Origin: Anthoceros angustus
Taxonomy: Eukaryota; Streptophyta; Anthocerotopsida; Anthocerotales; Anthocerotaceae
Direction of reading: 5' to 3'
Assembly (NCBI GenBank): GCA_010909165.1
Contig: VJWM01000106.1
Span: 992,001-1,056,000, forward strand
DNA: 64,000 nt
Positions 18,428 through 28,297 of the stretch are shown in pieces. Made by a program: the position numbers and the translations under genes. Numbering within the stretch: position 1 is the first letter of the stretch; every line of letters starts with the position of its first letter. The notes beneath the pieces were generated by a model. The model searched no databases and was not told the origin of the DNA. It saw only the letters and a program-made list of their open reading frames with translations.

Positions 18428-20469
18428 ATGGGGGAGCCTGGTCTGAAGGACAGGTACAGTCATCGGTCCAAGGTGGATTTGGGGGTGGAGGAATTGGTAG
18501 AGCACCAGGGAATTGGAGTGGAGCAGCGCAAGAGAAGATTCCGGGACGTTTGCACGGCTTTCGTCTTCGCGTGCTGCGTGGCTGCGCTTTTGACAGTGTG
18601 GAGTTGGCAGACGTCTGGTGCGTTTCTGATTTATCGGATGTTGTGTGCAAGGTGGCATCGTTCCTTTCGGATTTGGGCTTGATGGCAGAATTTGTTTTTG
18701 TGGTTGTAGGCTCGCCGTCTCCTCTAGTGATACGAAGGGATCGGCTTGGAGAGAGGCTCCATGTGACTCAGGACAACGGCCTTGGAGCTTTGCTATACGA
18801 GGCAACTCGCGGCCCGGTAATTGAAGATGTGGTCGCGCTTTCCAACCAAGCTTTACTGCTGCTTCTCACTTTGCCGCACGGATTTCACCTCCCCCGGAAA
18901 GGAAGGCTTTCTTGCTTTTTCGGGAACCAAACGTTCACGGAAGTGCTGAGCGCGGAGGTGTACAAGTCAAGGCATGGCGCTGTTAGGTGTCCGTATCCGA
19001 GTGCGGGATCCGTGTGGACGGCTAGGAATGTGACGGTGGTGGTCGACAACGGCGCTGCGTCCTATCCAGCCAAATTGGCGTACAGGAAGCCACTGACATG
19101 GAACTTTCTCGTGTATGATATCTGGTCCACACAAGGAGATGTCGTTCTGTTTGCGAAAGGCCTTAAGCATATCAGGGACCGTGATGGCTTGCTGTCAGTC
19201 CAGTGCGTTTATGATGGAAAGGTCCATGTATCCGTCACAGATGCTGCTCAGGAGGTGTTCAGGTGTCCCCATCCAGATGCGTCTGAAAGAGAGGAACTTT
19301 TGGGTCAACCTGTGACTCTGAAGGTGCAAGGCGTGCTTGTGCCGTCAGTCGTCAGGTATGAATGTGATAACAAGGTGCTGAAGTATGGTAGTACATCTCG
19401 GCACTCGGGGCCAGGCGTTGTGTCCCATGGCAATGAAGAGTACGCCCCTCTAGCTGCAGCGGGGTGTCAAGACGATGTGCCAGGTGGTGCAGAATCGAGA
19501 GCTTTGCACACAGGTGGTGGTACCGAGAAAAAGCACTTCCTTTGCTCCTGCAACCTCATAAGGGATGGAGCCAAGTTTCTCAAGGAGTGGGTTACGTACC
19601 ACTCGCATCTGGGGGTAAGCAAGTTTTTCTTCTACGACAACAACAGTGACGATGAGATTGAGGATGTCACTGCAGGGTTGGTCTTCAGCAATTATCAAGT
19701 AACAAGAGTCATTTGGCCCTGGATCAAAAATCAAGAAGCTGGATTTGGGCACTGTGCTCTTTTGGCAGCGCAGGAATGTACTTGGATGATGTACGCCGAC
19801 GTGGACGAATACGCTTTTCCGAAAATGTGGCTTAACTTATCCTCTCCTGCATCGATCAGTGGGAAGCAAAAAGAAAGCTGTTCGATATCTATTGCGGGTC
19901 CTCGTGGGGACAGCAGAAAAAAACAGGAGGGACCTCTAGTATCCCTCATCCAAGAGGCTGCCCTGTATGGGCAGGACCTGAAAAAGGTCGGACAAGTGTC
20001 TCTGTACTGCCGAGACTTTGGTCCTTCGGGTCTTATGGCTCATCCTGTTCAGGGTGTGACAGTGGGGTATTCTTGCAGACTCAATGCTTCTCCTAGGCAC
20101 AAATCCATCGTGCTCTTGGAGGCCATTGACAAATCACTGAGAAACGTGATTCACCATTTCGAGTTGGGTTCTGACTATCGCACTGTCAAATTGCTCACAA
20201 ACAAAGCAGTGTTCAACCACTATAAGTTTCAAGCATGGGATGAATTCAAGTCGAAGTACAAGCAACGGGTGTCAGCATATGTCCCAGATTGGACAGATTC
20301 CAAATCCTCTAATTCCCAAGACAAGGCTCCTTTGCTTGGCAATACAGCAGTGAGGCCTGATGATTGGGAAACGCAGTTTTGTGAAGTAGAAGATACTGCG
20401 TTGAGAGATTATGTACTGAAGGTGTTTGCAGTTTGCAATGAGCCAGAGCCAAGAATGATTTGGCAATGA
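18428..20469 (+). CDS. GT92-family (DUF23) glycosyltransferase, two exons
   Basis: Predicted exons are 18428-18617 and 18710-20469, giving about 649 residues. Exon 1 starts at an ATG and encodes a basic segment then a membrane anchor (CTAFVFACCVAALLTVWSW), the type II topology of Golgi glycosyltransferases. Splicing the 92-nt GT-AG intron (phase 1, T-rich acceptor) joins it in frame to the enzyme. The 685-codon frame that runs through the intron has only a TTG start and no anchor. GT92 hallmarks in exon 2: CNLIRDGAKFLKEWVTYHSH, FFFYDNNSDD, the metal-binding YADVDEYAF at residues ~427-430, then H-H-F near the C-terminus. Plant GT92 members include beta-1,4-galactan synthases; this one looks closer to the broader plant DUF23 group, so the substrate is unknown. 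The convergent neighbour is alpha-kinase A. GT92 pieces recur at 25.3, 27.8 and 29.6 kb. Confidence 0.85.
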
Positions 20470-21265
20470 GTGGCGGTTGCTGGCATGCCCTTGGCTTTTC
20501 AATATCAGGAGGTAATGGTCACGTTGCTTTCTGCAGAGCGGTACGATTGTTTCTTGCCAACTTACCGTCTTTCGGGCACTCATGAACTGTTCAAATGCTG
20601 GCATGCTGGGGTTCTCCTGAGAGTATTTGGACAGTTCACATGTGCGCACATGCCGTTTGGACACGAGTTTCGGTACATAGGTTAGATGATATTTTTAATA
20701 CTTCATGAGGGTCATGGCACGTTGTCAACCGGAGAGACATTCTTCACACCTGGCAATATTTAGTGGTGTAATTTATCATTCGCAGGAAATAAACCTAAAG
20801 CGTCTTTAGTGGACTACAACAGATTCCTCTTCCGAGAGTAGGTACCTAAATAAGAGAGTAGGTACCTAAATACATACTCCGAGCAGGAGAGCTTACACGG
20901 GACGAGGTTTTAAAATGAGAGTCTCATCCGGTAAGAGAGCTTTGAAAGAATACCATGGCGTAGTCTCCTGTTGATGCTTCAAGCCCGCATGAGGGCGCAG
21001 CTGCTATAGTGAGGAGGTGTGCCCAACGCCCATGGCCTGGGAAAGTGGTGTGTTGAGTCAAATCACAGCCATTCCTTGTATACGTCGTATGCGAATTATA
21101 AGGTGAGAAAAAGTGTGTGTAAGGAGGCAAGTTGTAAGCTTAGGTAATACCTATCTTGCAAGTCGAGATGCCTTTTAAGGAAAAGATACCATCCCAACGT
21201 TGGATGCTCCTGGATGGCTTTTTAGAAGGAGGAGTTTGGCGTAAGATCCACTCCTGTGATGTTCT
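20470..21265 (+). terminator. 3' region of GT92 gene; no further gene
   Basis: A poly(A) signal aataaa lies at 20,788-20,793, ~320 bases after the stop. A 20-base direct repeat (gagagtaggtacctaaata) follows at ~20,834-20,873. The stretch 21,019-21,085 is similar to 29,713-29,790, part of the evidence for local duplication. Confidence 0.5.
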
Positions 21266-22927
21266 TCAACAAGTAATGTGAGCACACGAACTATAACTCT
21301 GCACATCTGCTCCTTCTGTGCCTCTGCACATGTGTTCTGCAAATCTGTTCCTCCTGAGCCTCTGCACATTTGTTCTATTCCTTCTGTGATGTGATGTGAT
21401 GTGTGTGCCTCTGCACATCTGTTCCTTCTGTGATGTGATGTGTGTGCCTCTGCACATCTGTTCCTTCTGTGATGCGATGTGTGTGCTCCGAGCACCCTCT
21501 TCTTTCTGTGATGTGATGCTATGTGGTGTGTGCTTCGAGCACCCTTGCCTCTTCTTCATCTTCTTGTTAAATTCTGTGGCTATCTGTCCAGACACAGTTT
21601 GCACCTCCATCTGCTCCAGATACCGCTCTTTCTGGTGAAGATCCGAGCTCTTTGCAGCCAAAGGCACCTTGAACCTCTTGACCACCGTGGGAAAGGATGT
21701 TCCTGCCGAGACATTTATTACCTGCGCATCATAAGACCGAGCTCCACCTGCACTGAATGGGGGTGGTGCAATCTGCACATAAACCGTTGGCATCGGTTCC
21801 AATTCTAGATTCTTCCGGAAGCCAGTCTCTCCAGAAGGTGATGCAAGGACTCGTAGAACTTGCCCCTCAAGTGCTGCACATTCCGAGAGGGAATTTTCCT
21901 CCACTCCGGAATCTCAGGCTGCACTGCTTCCCAAACGTACTTGTCAGGGCGGCCGCTTGGTTTGCCAAGGCCGCTCAACGTACTGGATATGGTCTCGTTG
22001 GAGACCGCCACCACCTTCAGCGGTATGTCGCTGATGTTGTCGAAGAGCTCCAGCTGAAGCCACCCTCCTTCCACCTCTTTCTGGAATTCCCTCACCATCT
22101 TCTTAGTAGACTTGTTCAGGTGACAGAATGTGTAGGTTGAAATTTTGCACCGATCACGCAAGGTCCGTAGGTGAAGGCCAATGTCCCGATGCCGCGTGTC
22201 CCCATCCAGATATCTGTCTCCACCTCCGTCATGAAACCGTTTGCCATGGCAAGGAGCGTCACCAACGTGAATCAATACACGATTAGCAGCCTGCCAGCTC
22301 AAATTGGCCACATCCTCAAGGCCACTGAAAACGTTCTCCGCTAGATCGCCGCCACCAGATGCTTTCACATCTGACAGAGCCCTGACGAAGACGCTGCGTT
22401 CACCTCGAAAGCTGGTGGTGAAAGCACATGACTTGTGGGAGGCATCGTCGTAATCCCGGTAAGACGCGAACGCCACACGCAGCTTGGACTGAGGATGTGC
22501 TTGCGCGATGCCCTCCGCAACAGAAGCCACCTCATCCTTCACCATATCTGGGCCCTGTAGCATACACCAGGAAGGCAAGGTCCTGCGCCTGCGCCTTGCG
22601 GATGATGATGCTGAGCTATGCCTTGCGGTTCTGCGTTGCTTCCTTGTGATGCCATTGTAGGTACAACAGCCGCTCATCATCGAGAGCCAGCTCAGCTTCC
22701 ACTTTGGCCAGCTCCTGGCGTGTTTGAGAGGACGCAGGGTCCCGGGCCGTGCCGCTGCTGGGACTGCTTCTGCTTCTGCTGGTCGTCACAGTCGGTGAGA
22801 AGTTTGCTTCAAGCATCTCCAGTTTTAGCTTCAGCTTCTCCAATTCCAACCTCGTACTGATCCTGGTTGCGGATCTGCCCTCACAAGAATTCTCCTCAAT
22901 GGCCGGCAGTCGGGACGCCATGGCCAC
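21266..22927 (-). pseudogene. vWFA / alpha-kinase gene A, truncated
   Basis: Read on the minus strand: an N-terminal coiled coil (LELEKLKLKLEMLEANF), a vWFA domain (SKLRVAFASYRDYDD, then SGGGDLAENVFSGLEDVANL, then RVLIHVGDAPCHGKRFHDG) and the start of an alpha-kinase domain (FPTVVKRFKVP, then ERYLEQMEVQTVSGQ and ATEFNKKM). This order matches the vWKA-type alpha-kinases of amoebae. Breaks: a stop after the coil (KA-stop-LSIII), loss of the vWFA metal site (VYATG then a frame change, where VDATGSM is expected), and replacement of the catalytic core after FNKKM by a minisatellite, so the DLQGV, DPxIH and THKCN motifs are absent. It lies convergent to the intact GT92 gene. The breaks are well away from repeats shared with other units, so a real pseudogene is likely. 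Confidence 0.75.
21290..21545 (+). repeat. ~40-bp minisatellite within the kinase A 3' end
   Basis: Imperfect tandem copies of cctctgcacatctgttcctt ctgtgatgtgatgtgtgtg wording. On the minus strand it is read as SQKEQMCRGTHIT repeats. It starts where the kinase catalytic core should be. Confidence 0.8.
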
Positions 22928-23221
22928 ACAGCTTGCTGCAATTGCGAATAAATGCGAGGATGTTGGAGCGTGTTTCAGTACACAGCTGCGCCCCCTTCAG
23001 CAGCAGCGGATGCAAGCTGCTGGAAGTGCTAACGACCGCCGCCAATGGCGGTCCCGCCGCCGCCAGAGCCTCTAATCGACCTGTAAACTGGAACCCATGC
23101 CATTGAGGCCGACGGTGCGGACGCCGAGGCCAGGTCGTCACGGGGAACGTCCGTCCGGTTCTGGATTGGACATCCACTCAATACATGCATGAATGGACAT
23201 GCCCCATCCTGGTGACCTGCC

Positions 23222-23312
23222 AACTGCCCACATGCAACCTTGAATTCGTCGAAGATGGATCACCCTGGAGATCGTATTAAAGGCGTTCTCAACGTCCACT
23301 TGCAGGGCAGGA
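23222..23312 (-). pseudogene. Reverse transcriptase fragment of a non-LTR element
   Basis: On the minus strand the frame reads LQVDVENAFNTISRVI, then after a frame change FDEFKVACGQLAG. This is the first catalytic block of a non-LTR reverse transcriptase (LQVDVxNAFNxxSR). It is only ~30 codons and sits at the left edge of amplified unit 1, between kinase A and the unit. Confidence 0.55.
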
Positions 23313-23777
23313 CCCCGCAAAAGCCAAGGATTCGTAGCTCCTCGGAGTAGCAATACTAAATTGGTGAAAGGAGATGGCCTCCCTCACAGCAATAGAGTGA
23401 AACAAAAATGCCTCCCTCACAGCAATAGAGTGTACCCCGGAACGCAAAAATGCCTCCCTCACAGCAATAGAGCGTACCCCGGAAGTGGGCTTTTCTACAG
23501 CCAACAACCGACTTGGCCCCCTAAACTTGAGAAATGCGAAAAGGAGTCTCCCCCTAGCCACATAGGCTAGCATAATGAACAATTCCAAAAAAACCGCTGG
23601 AGGGTCCTCGGGAGTGAAGCAGTCCCGGAGGTGGTCATAGACCATTCCCGACATACCCCTGAAGAAAAAGGCAAAGCAGAGGTCAGGGCCCGACCAAAAC
23701 CGGCCTGTCGAGAGTAAAGGGCTCCCTTTTGTTATTACTGCAGGAGCCCAACCACCAAGCAAAGGACTGCAAAACAA

Positions 23778-24079
23778 GACTAGCCGGATACAGATCCAAA
23801 AAGAAAAGTGAAAGGCTTCAAAGAACTGCAAGACAAGACTAGCCGGGATATAGATCAAAAAGAAAAGTGAAAGGCTTCAAAGAACTGCAAAACAAGACTA
23901 GCCGGGATACAGATGCAAAAAGAAAAGTGAAAGGCTTCAAAGAACTGCAAAACAAGACTAGCGGAGATACAGACCCAAAAAGAAAAGTGAAAGGCTTCAA
24001 AGAACCGCAAAACAAGACAAGCCGGAATATGGATCCAAAAAGAAAAGTGAAAGGCTTCAAAGAAGCGCAAAACAAGACT
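23778..24079 (+). repeat. 60-bp minisatellite, unit 1 copy
   Basis: Five near-identical head-to-tail copies of a 60-base unit containing aaaagtgaaaggcttcaaag. Because 60 is divisible by 3 it stays open in both directions (plus strand KVKGFKELQNKTS). I regard it as non-coding. Confidence 0.85.
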
Positions 24080-24412
24080 GGTAGACTTTAAGAAGGAAAT
24101 CATCCAAGCCAATCAAGTCAGCCGGAAGGACCAAGAACATATCTTCGTGTACTTCACGCAAGAGGTCGTGTACTTGATCGTTGACTCGGTGAAGCTATAA
24201 TCTTCTTTAATTTCTCAAGCTATGAGGTATTGCTAGTGGGACACTCGATGACATGCCTCCAAATATTTTGACCAAAGGATTGACTTTAGATAAACATATT
24301 ACGTTTAGCGATATGCTAGGCTTAAGAGAGTAATATCGATGTGTTGAATGGGAATATTAAAATCTATACGATTGGTGCAACACATCCCATATTAAAGTTC
24401 ACTTAATAAGTC
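24080..24412 (+). mobile_element. 3' relic of another copia element (unit 1)
   Basis: 24,250-24,333 encodes DMPPNILTKGLTLDKHITF and SDMLGLRE then a stop, the usual C-terminal end of a copia RNase H (ADILTKxL...LGL). The rest of the element is missing. The same relic is at 41,658-41,741 and 56,476-56,559. The following ~80 bases, starting near tgttgaatggg, could be the beginning of its 3' LTR. Confidence 0.6.
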
Positions 24413-25200
24413 CTACAAGTGTATAGGACAAAATGGACAAAAATAGGATCTAATAAGTTCATACCCACCGAGATTGTCAAGGCGAACGGCTAAATATGTA
24501 TGCATAGCACACCTTTTCAGCATATGGAGGCTCGGATACCATGCCTGTTTGCCCCACCCGAATATACGCATGTCTCCATATTCATCATCAAAATCATGAA
24601 ACGCCTGCCATGGCAAGGAGCGTCCGGAATGTAAAGTAGAACGTAAAGAATGTAAAGAATGCTTTACATTCCGGAGGTTCGAGAGCGTGGAGCCTTAGCC
24701 TTCCATCTCAAATCAGCCACGCTCTCGAAGCTTAAGCCACTGAAAACATCTTCCCCGTATCGCCGCCGCCGCCAGTTGCTTCCACACCCAATGGCCTTCA
24801 TACTCATGCTCCTGTAGCATCCACCAGGAACGCCACGTCCAGCGCCTGCTCCTTCTGGATGACAATGCTGAGCTCAGCCTGGCGGCTCCGCGTTGCCTCT
24901 TGGTTATGTCGTTCCAGGGACGAAAGCCGCTCATTCCTAGCAGCGAGCTTGGTTTTCACCATAGCCAGCGCGCTTGTGCTGGAAGTACTTCTGCTTAGCC
25001 GCTCGTCTTAGTCGATGACGTGCTCATTCCAGCCATGGCCAGTTCGAGCCTCCGCTTCCTCAACGATCTGGCCTCCCAATAGGCCTCCGCATCTCCGGCA
25101 GCTAGGAGCTCCACGAGTCCGCCATCGCCAGACCTGGATCCACCTCCCAGATGCGGCAATTGCGAACGAGTTCGAGGACGGTCGCGCGCATTCCTTTTCG
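24413..25200 (-). pseudogene. vWFA / alpha-kinase fragment D (unit 1)
   Basis: Minus-strand frames give the coil end (KTKLAARNERLSSLERH), then VDATGA with stops, then GDTGEDVFSGLSLESVADLRWKAKAPR and IPDAPCHGRRFHDFDDEYGD. These match the vWFA section of kinase A (SGGGDLAENVFSGLEDVANL, VGDAPCHGKRFHDGGGDRY). The kinase domain is absent, since the copia relic begins where it should continue. Several frame breaks. The upstream region (FANCRIWEVDPG wording) also resembles the N-terminus of kinase C. Confidence 0.6.
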
Positions 25201-25324
25201 CCTGATTTCTACTTGAGCCTACGCCCCATTCTGCTTCAAACGTACGAGCGTGCGGGGCAGTCAGGTAACTGATTGTTACTGATCTTACTGCTTCAGCCGT
25301 GAAGCCATTAAAACAAGTAATGGA

Positions 25325-25410
25325 CGGAGGGATTTGCGAATGTTACGGGATCATTACAAAGTTTCTCAAGGACCGGGTAACGTTCCACGTTCTACTCAAA
25401 TTCTCCCGCA
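25325..25410 (+). pseudogene. GT92 fragment facing kinase B (unit 1)
   Basis: The plus-strand reading CECYGIITKFLKDRVTFHVLL aligns with CSCNLIRDGAKFLKEWVTYH of the intact GT92 gene; the DNA shares aagtttctcaagga. Only ~28 codons are recognisable. Confidence 0.5.
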
Positions 25411-25670
25411 TCCACCGGGGTTCACATCCTGCGGTGCTCTGGAGACTATGAATCCTCCGTAAATTCTAGCTGTTTGCATTCTGGAAAAGCTGCCGCACTA
25501 CAAACACAAACGACGGTTCGGGTAAAGCGATGCAAGGATGGCTGCTATCATCTACCCAAAATTTGGAAGCATCCAATCCAGCAAAGTAAGCACTTAACAA
25601 CCCTACAAGCCTCTGCCTTACAATCCCTACACCCCTCTAAAAATCCCTACAACCATCTGCCTTAACATGC

Positions 25671-27434
25671 CTATGCCAGCACTGTACCTGACTTAGTGTA
25701 ACCATTCATGCTCGGCTTCAGCTTTAGAGCTCGGCACACATCGTTGCATTTGTGCGTTTTGTAAAAGAGGTCAAATCCCGCTTCTCCCAAGTTTGTCGTG
25801 GTGAAGCGCAACAAATCCTTGCTGTGTATGGCTGGATCACACAGCCAAAACTCGTTCTCGCCGTTTGAACTTCGCACTCGCACGCCCTGGAGGTCAGTCA
25901 CCATGAGGTGACCTTTCGACCTTCATGCGTCCAGTGACTAAACGCCTGCAAGGTAGCAGCGTAATCTGCCGTATTTACATATCCAGCATTATTCGAATAC
26001 TTTATCCATGTCCCTTTCAGAAATTTCTCCTTGTTGTAGAAAAGGCATGGCCCGCCGGATGCACCTTCCACATTGAGAGTTGTTACCATGGAGAACGTCA
26101 CCTGCTTAGCCCCTACCAGGTTCCTCATCTTCTCGTTAAATTCTGTGGCCATCTGTCCAGACACAGTTTGCACCTCCATCTGCTCCAGATACCGCTCTTT
26201 CTGGTGAACATCCGAGCTCTTTGCAGCCACAGGCACCTTCAACCTCTTGAGCACTATGGGAAAGGATGTTCCTGCCGAGACTTTCGTTACCTGCGCATAA
26301 TAAGGCCACCGCATAGCTCCACTTCCAATGAACGGATGTGGTGCTATCTGCACATAAACCGTTGGCATTGGCTCCAGTTCAAGATTCTTGCTGGAAGCCA
26401 GTCTCTCAAAAGCTGATCCAAGGAGCCGTAGAACTTGCCCCTCAACTGCTGCGCAATCCGAGAGGGAATTTTCTGCCAATCTCGGGGAATCCCAGGCTGC
26501 ACCGTCTCGAAAACGGACGTGTCGGGCGGCCTTTCGCTTTGCCAAGACAGCTCAATGTACTGGATATGGTCTCGTTGGAGACCGCCACCACCTTCAGCGG
26601 TATGTCGCTGATGTTGTTGAAGAGCTCCTGCTGTATCCACCTCCCTCCACCTCTTTCTGAAATTCCGTCACCATCTTCTTAGTAGACTGGTTGAGGTGAC
26701 AAAATGTAGCTTGAAATTTTGCACCGATCGCGCAATGTCCGAAGCAGAACGCCGATATCCCGAACCAGCTTGTCCCCGTCGGCGTACCTGTCTCCTACCC
26801 CGTCATGAAACCGCCTGCCATGGCAAGGAGCGTCACCAATGTGAATCAACACACGATTAGCTGCCTGCCAGCTCAAATTGGCCACATCCTCTAGGCCACT
26901 AAAACATCTTCCGCATCATCCAGGCCAGCGCCGGATGCCTTCACTTCTGACAGGGCTGTGACCAAGACGCTGCCATCACCGCGGAAGCTGGTGGTGAAGT
27001 CACACCTCTTGTAAGGGGATCGTCGTAATCCCGGTAAGACGCGAACGCCACTCGCAGCTTGGACTGAGGATGTGCTTGCGTGATGCCCTCCGCCACAGAA
27101 GCCACCTGGCCTTGCGGATGATGATGCTCAGCTCAGCCTTGCGCTTCTGCGTTGCATCCTTGCGGTGCCGTTCCAGGTAAGACAGCCGCTCATTCTTGGC
27201 TGGGAGCTGAGCTTCCACTATGGCCAGCTTCTGGCGCGTTTGAGAGGATGCAGCGTCCCTGGCCGCGCTGCTGCTGGCACTGCTTCTGCTGCTGCTGCTG
27301 CTTGTCTCACTCGATGAGATGTTTGCTTCGAGCTTCTGCAGTAGCAGCTTCAGCTTCTCCAATTCCAACCTCGTTCTGGTCCTGGTTGCGGATCTCCAAT
27401 AGCTCTCCTCAATGGCCGGTAGTAGGAACGCCAT
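25671..27434 (-). pseudogene. vWFA / alpha-kinase gene B (unit 1), kinase core complete but frames broken
   Basis: The most complete alpha-kinase. The coil (residues ~25-110) is followed by the vWFA part, in which the metal-site segment is deleted and frames shift, then LELEPMPTVYVQIAPHPF and the kinase domain. Kinase motifs present in order: VLKRLKVP (ATP-binding Lys region), YLEQMEVQTVSGQMATEFN, AFSHWTH, VTDLQGV, CDPAIHS, TNLGEAGF and THKCNDVCRAL (the Zn-binding His and Cys of the alpha-kinase fold). Alpha-kinases (myosin heavy chain kinase, eEF2 kinase, vWKA) phosphorylate Ser/Thr in helical contexts; the vWFA part would bind a partner. A one-base loss after SHWTHE breaks the frame, but the twin copy at 43.1-44.8 kb is intact at this site, so an error is possible. 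The substrate is unknown. Confidence 0.75.
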
Positions 27435-27639
27435 GGAGTTTGCTGCAATTGCGAATAAATGCTAGGTTGTTGGAGTTTTTCACTACGCAGCTCTGCCCCT
27501 TCTGCAGGCGGCGGAGGGAAGCTTCTGGAAATGATAACGGCCGCCGCCAACGGCAACCCGTTGCCGCTAGACCATTAAGAGCCTGCAATCGAGCTGTAAC
27601 CTGCAACGCTGCTTAAGGGCAAAGCCTGCAGGCCATTGG

Positions 27640-27770
27640 GGCCAAGAGTACGGACGGCGAGGCCACGTCATCACGGTGAACGAACGAACGTCCTCCGGAT
27701 TTGAACAGGATGTCACTCCACACATTACATGCATGCATGTATGTCCTCCTTCGGCGCTAAAGCTCAAGGT
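27640..27770. other. 5' region of kinase B
   Basis: Similar in reverse orientation to 23,040-23,160 (upstream of kinase A) and to plus-strand 40,144-40,300, so the leader or promoter region of the kinase family is shared among copies. Confidence 0.45.
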
Positions 27771-28142
27771 GGCCTCATCCTGTTGAGGGTGTGACTGTGG
27801 GTATTCTTGCAGACTCACAGCTTCCCCTAGGCACAAATCCATCGTGCTCTTGGAGGCCATTGACTGGTCACTGAAAATCGTGATTCACAACTTCGATTTG
27901 GGTTCCAAAGTGCTTACAACAACGCACTGTTCAACCACGATACGTTTCAAGCTTGGGATGTAATAAAATCGAAGCACATACAAGAAAGTTCAACCACGAT
28001 ACGTCTCAAGTTCGGTATGTATTCAAATCGAAGAACATACAAGCAACGGGTGTCAGCACATGTTCGAGATTGGACGGACTCCAGATCTTCTAATTCCCAA
28101 GACAAGGTTCCTTGGCAGTACAGCTATGAGGCCTGATGACTG
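27770..28142 (+). pseudogene. GT92 3'-end fragment facing kinase C (unit 1)
   Basis: Closely similar to 20,041-20,370 of the intact GT92 gene, through cttgcagactca, aggcacaaatccatcgtgct, cttggaggccattgac, gttcaaccac, caagcaacgggtgtcagca and tctaattcccaagacaagg. It has small deletions and an extra copy of the stretch gttcaaccacgatacgt. It is broken in every frame. Confidence 0.8.
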
Positions 28143-28297
28143 AAAAGAGCAGTAAGGCCTGATGACTGAGAAAGGCAGTGATGAGACTGCTGCTATCATG
28201 TACCGCAAAATTTGAAAGCATGCGCAGCCATCTAGCGAAGCAAAACATAATCCACAACTCTACGTGCCTCTGCCATACGATCCCACTGCCTTTAGCT

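Noticed and set aside
18412-18709. Extended open frame giving a 685-residue GT92 protein
   Set aside because: It begins at TTG with no ATG, lacks a membrane anchor and contains the putative intron; the ATG at 18,428 plus splicing explains the data better.
23289-23858. 189-codon minus-strand frame with HSIAVREAFL repeats
   Set aside because: It reads through short tandem repeats and the 60-bp minisatellite; no family match and it is not preserved in units 2 and 3.
23778-24079. CRISPR-like array
   Set aside because: The whole 60-base unit is repeated, with no unique spacers, and this is a plant nuclear region.
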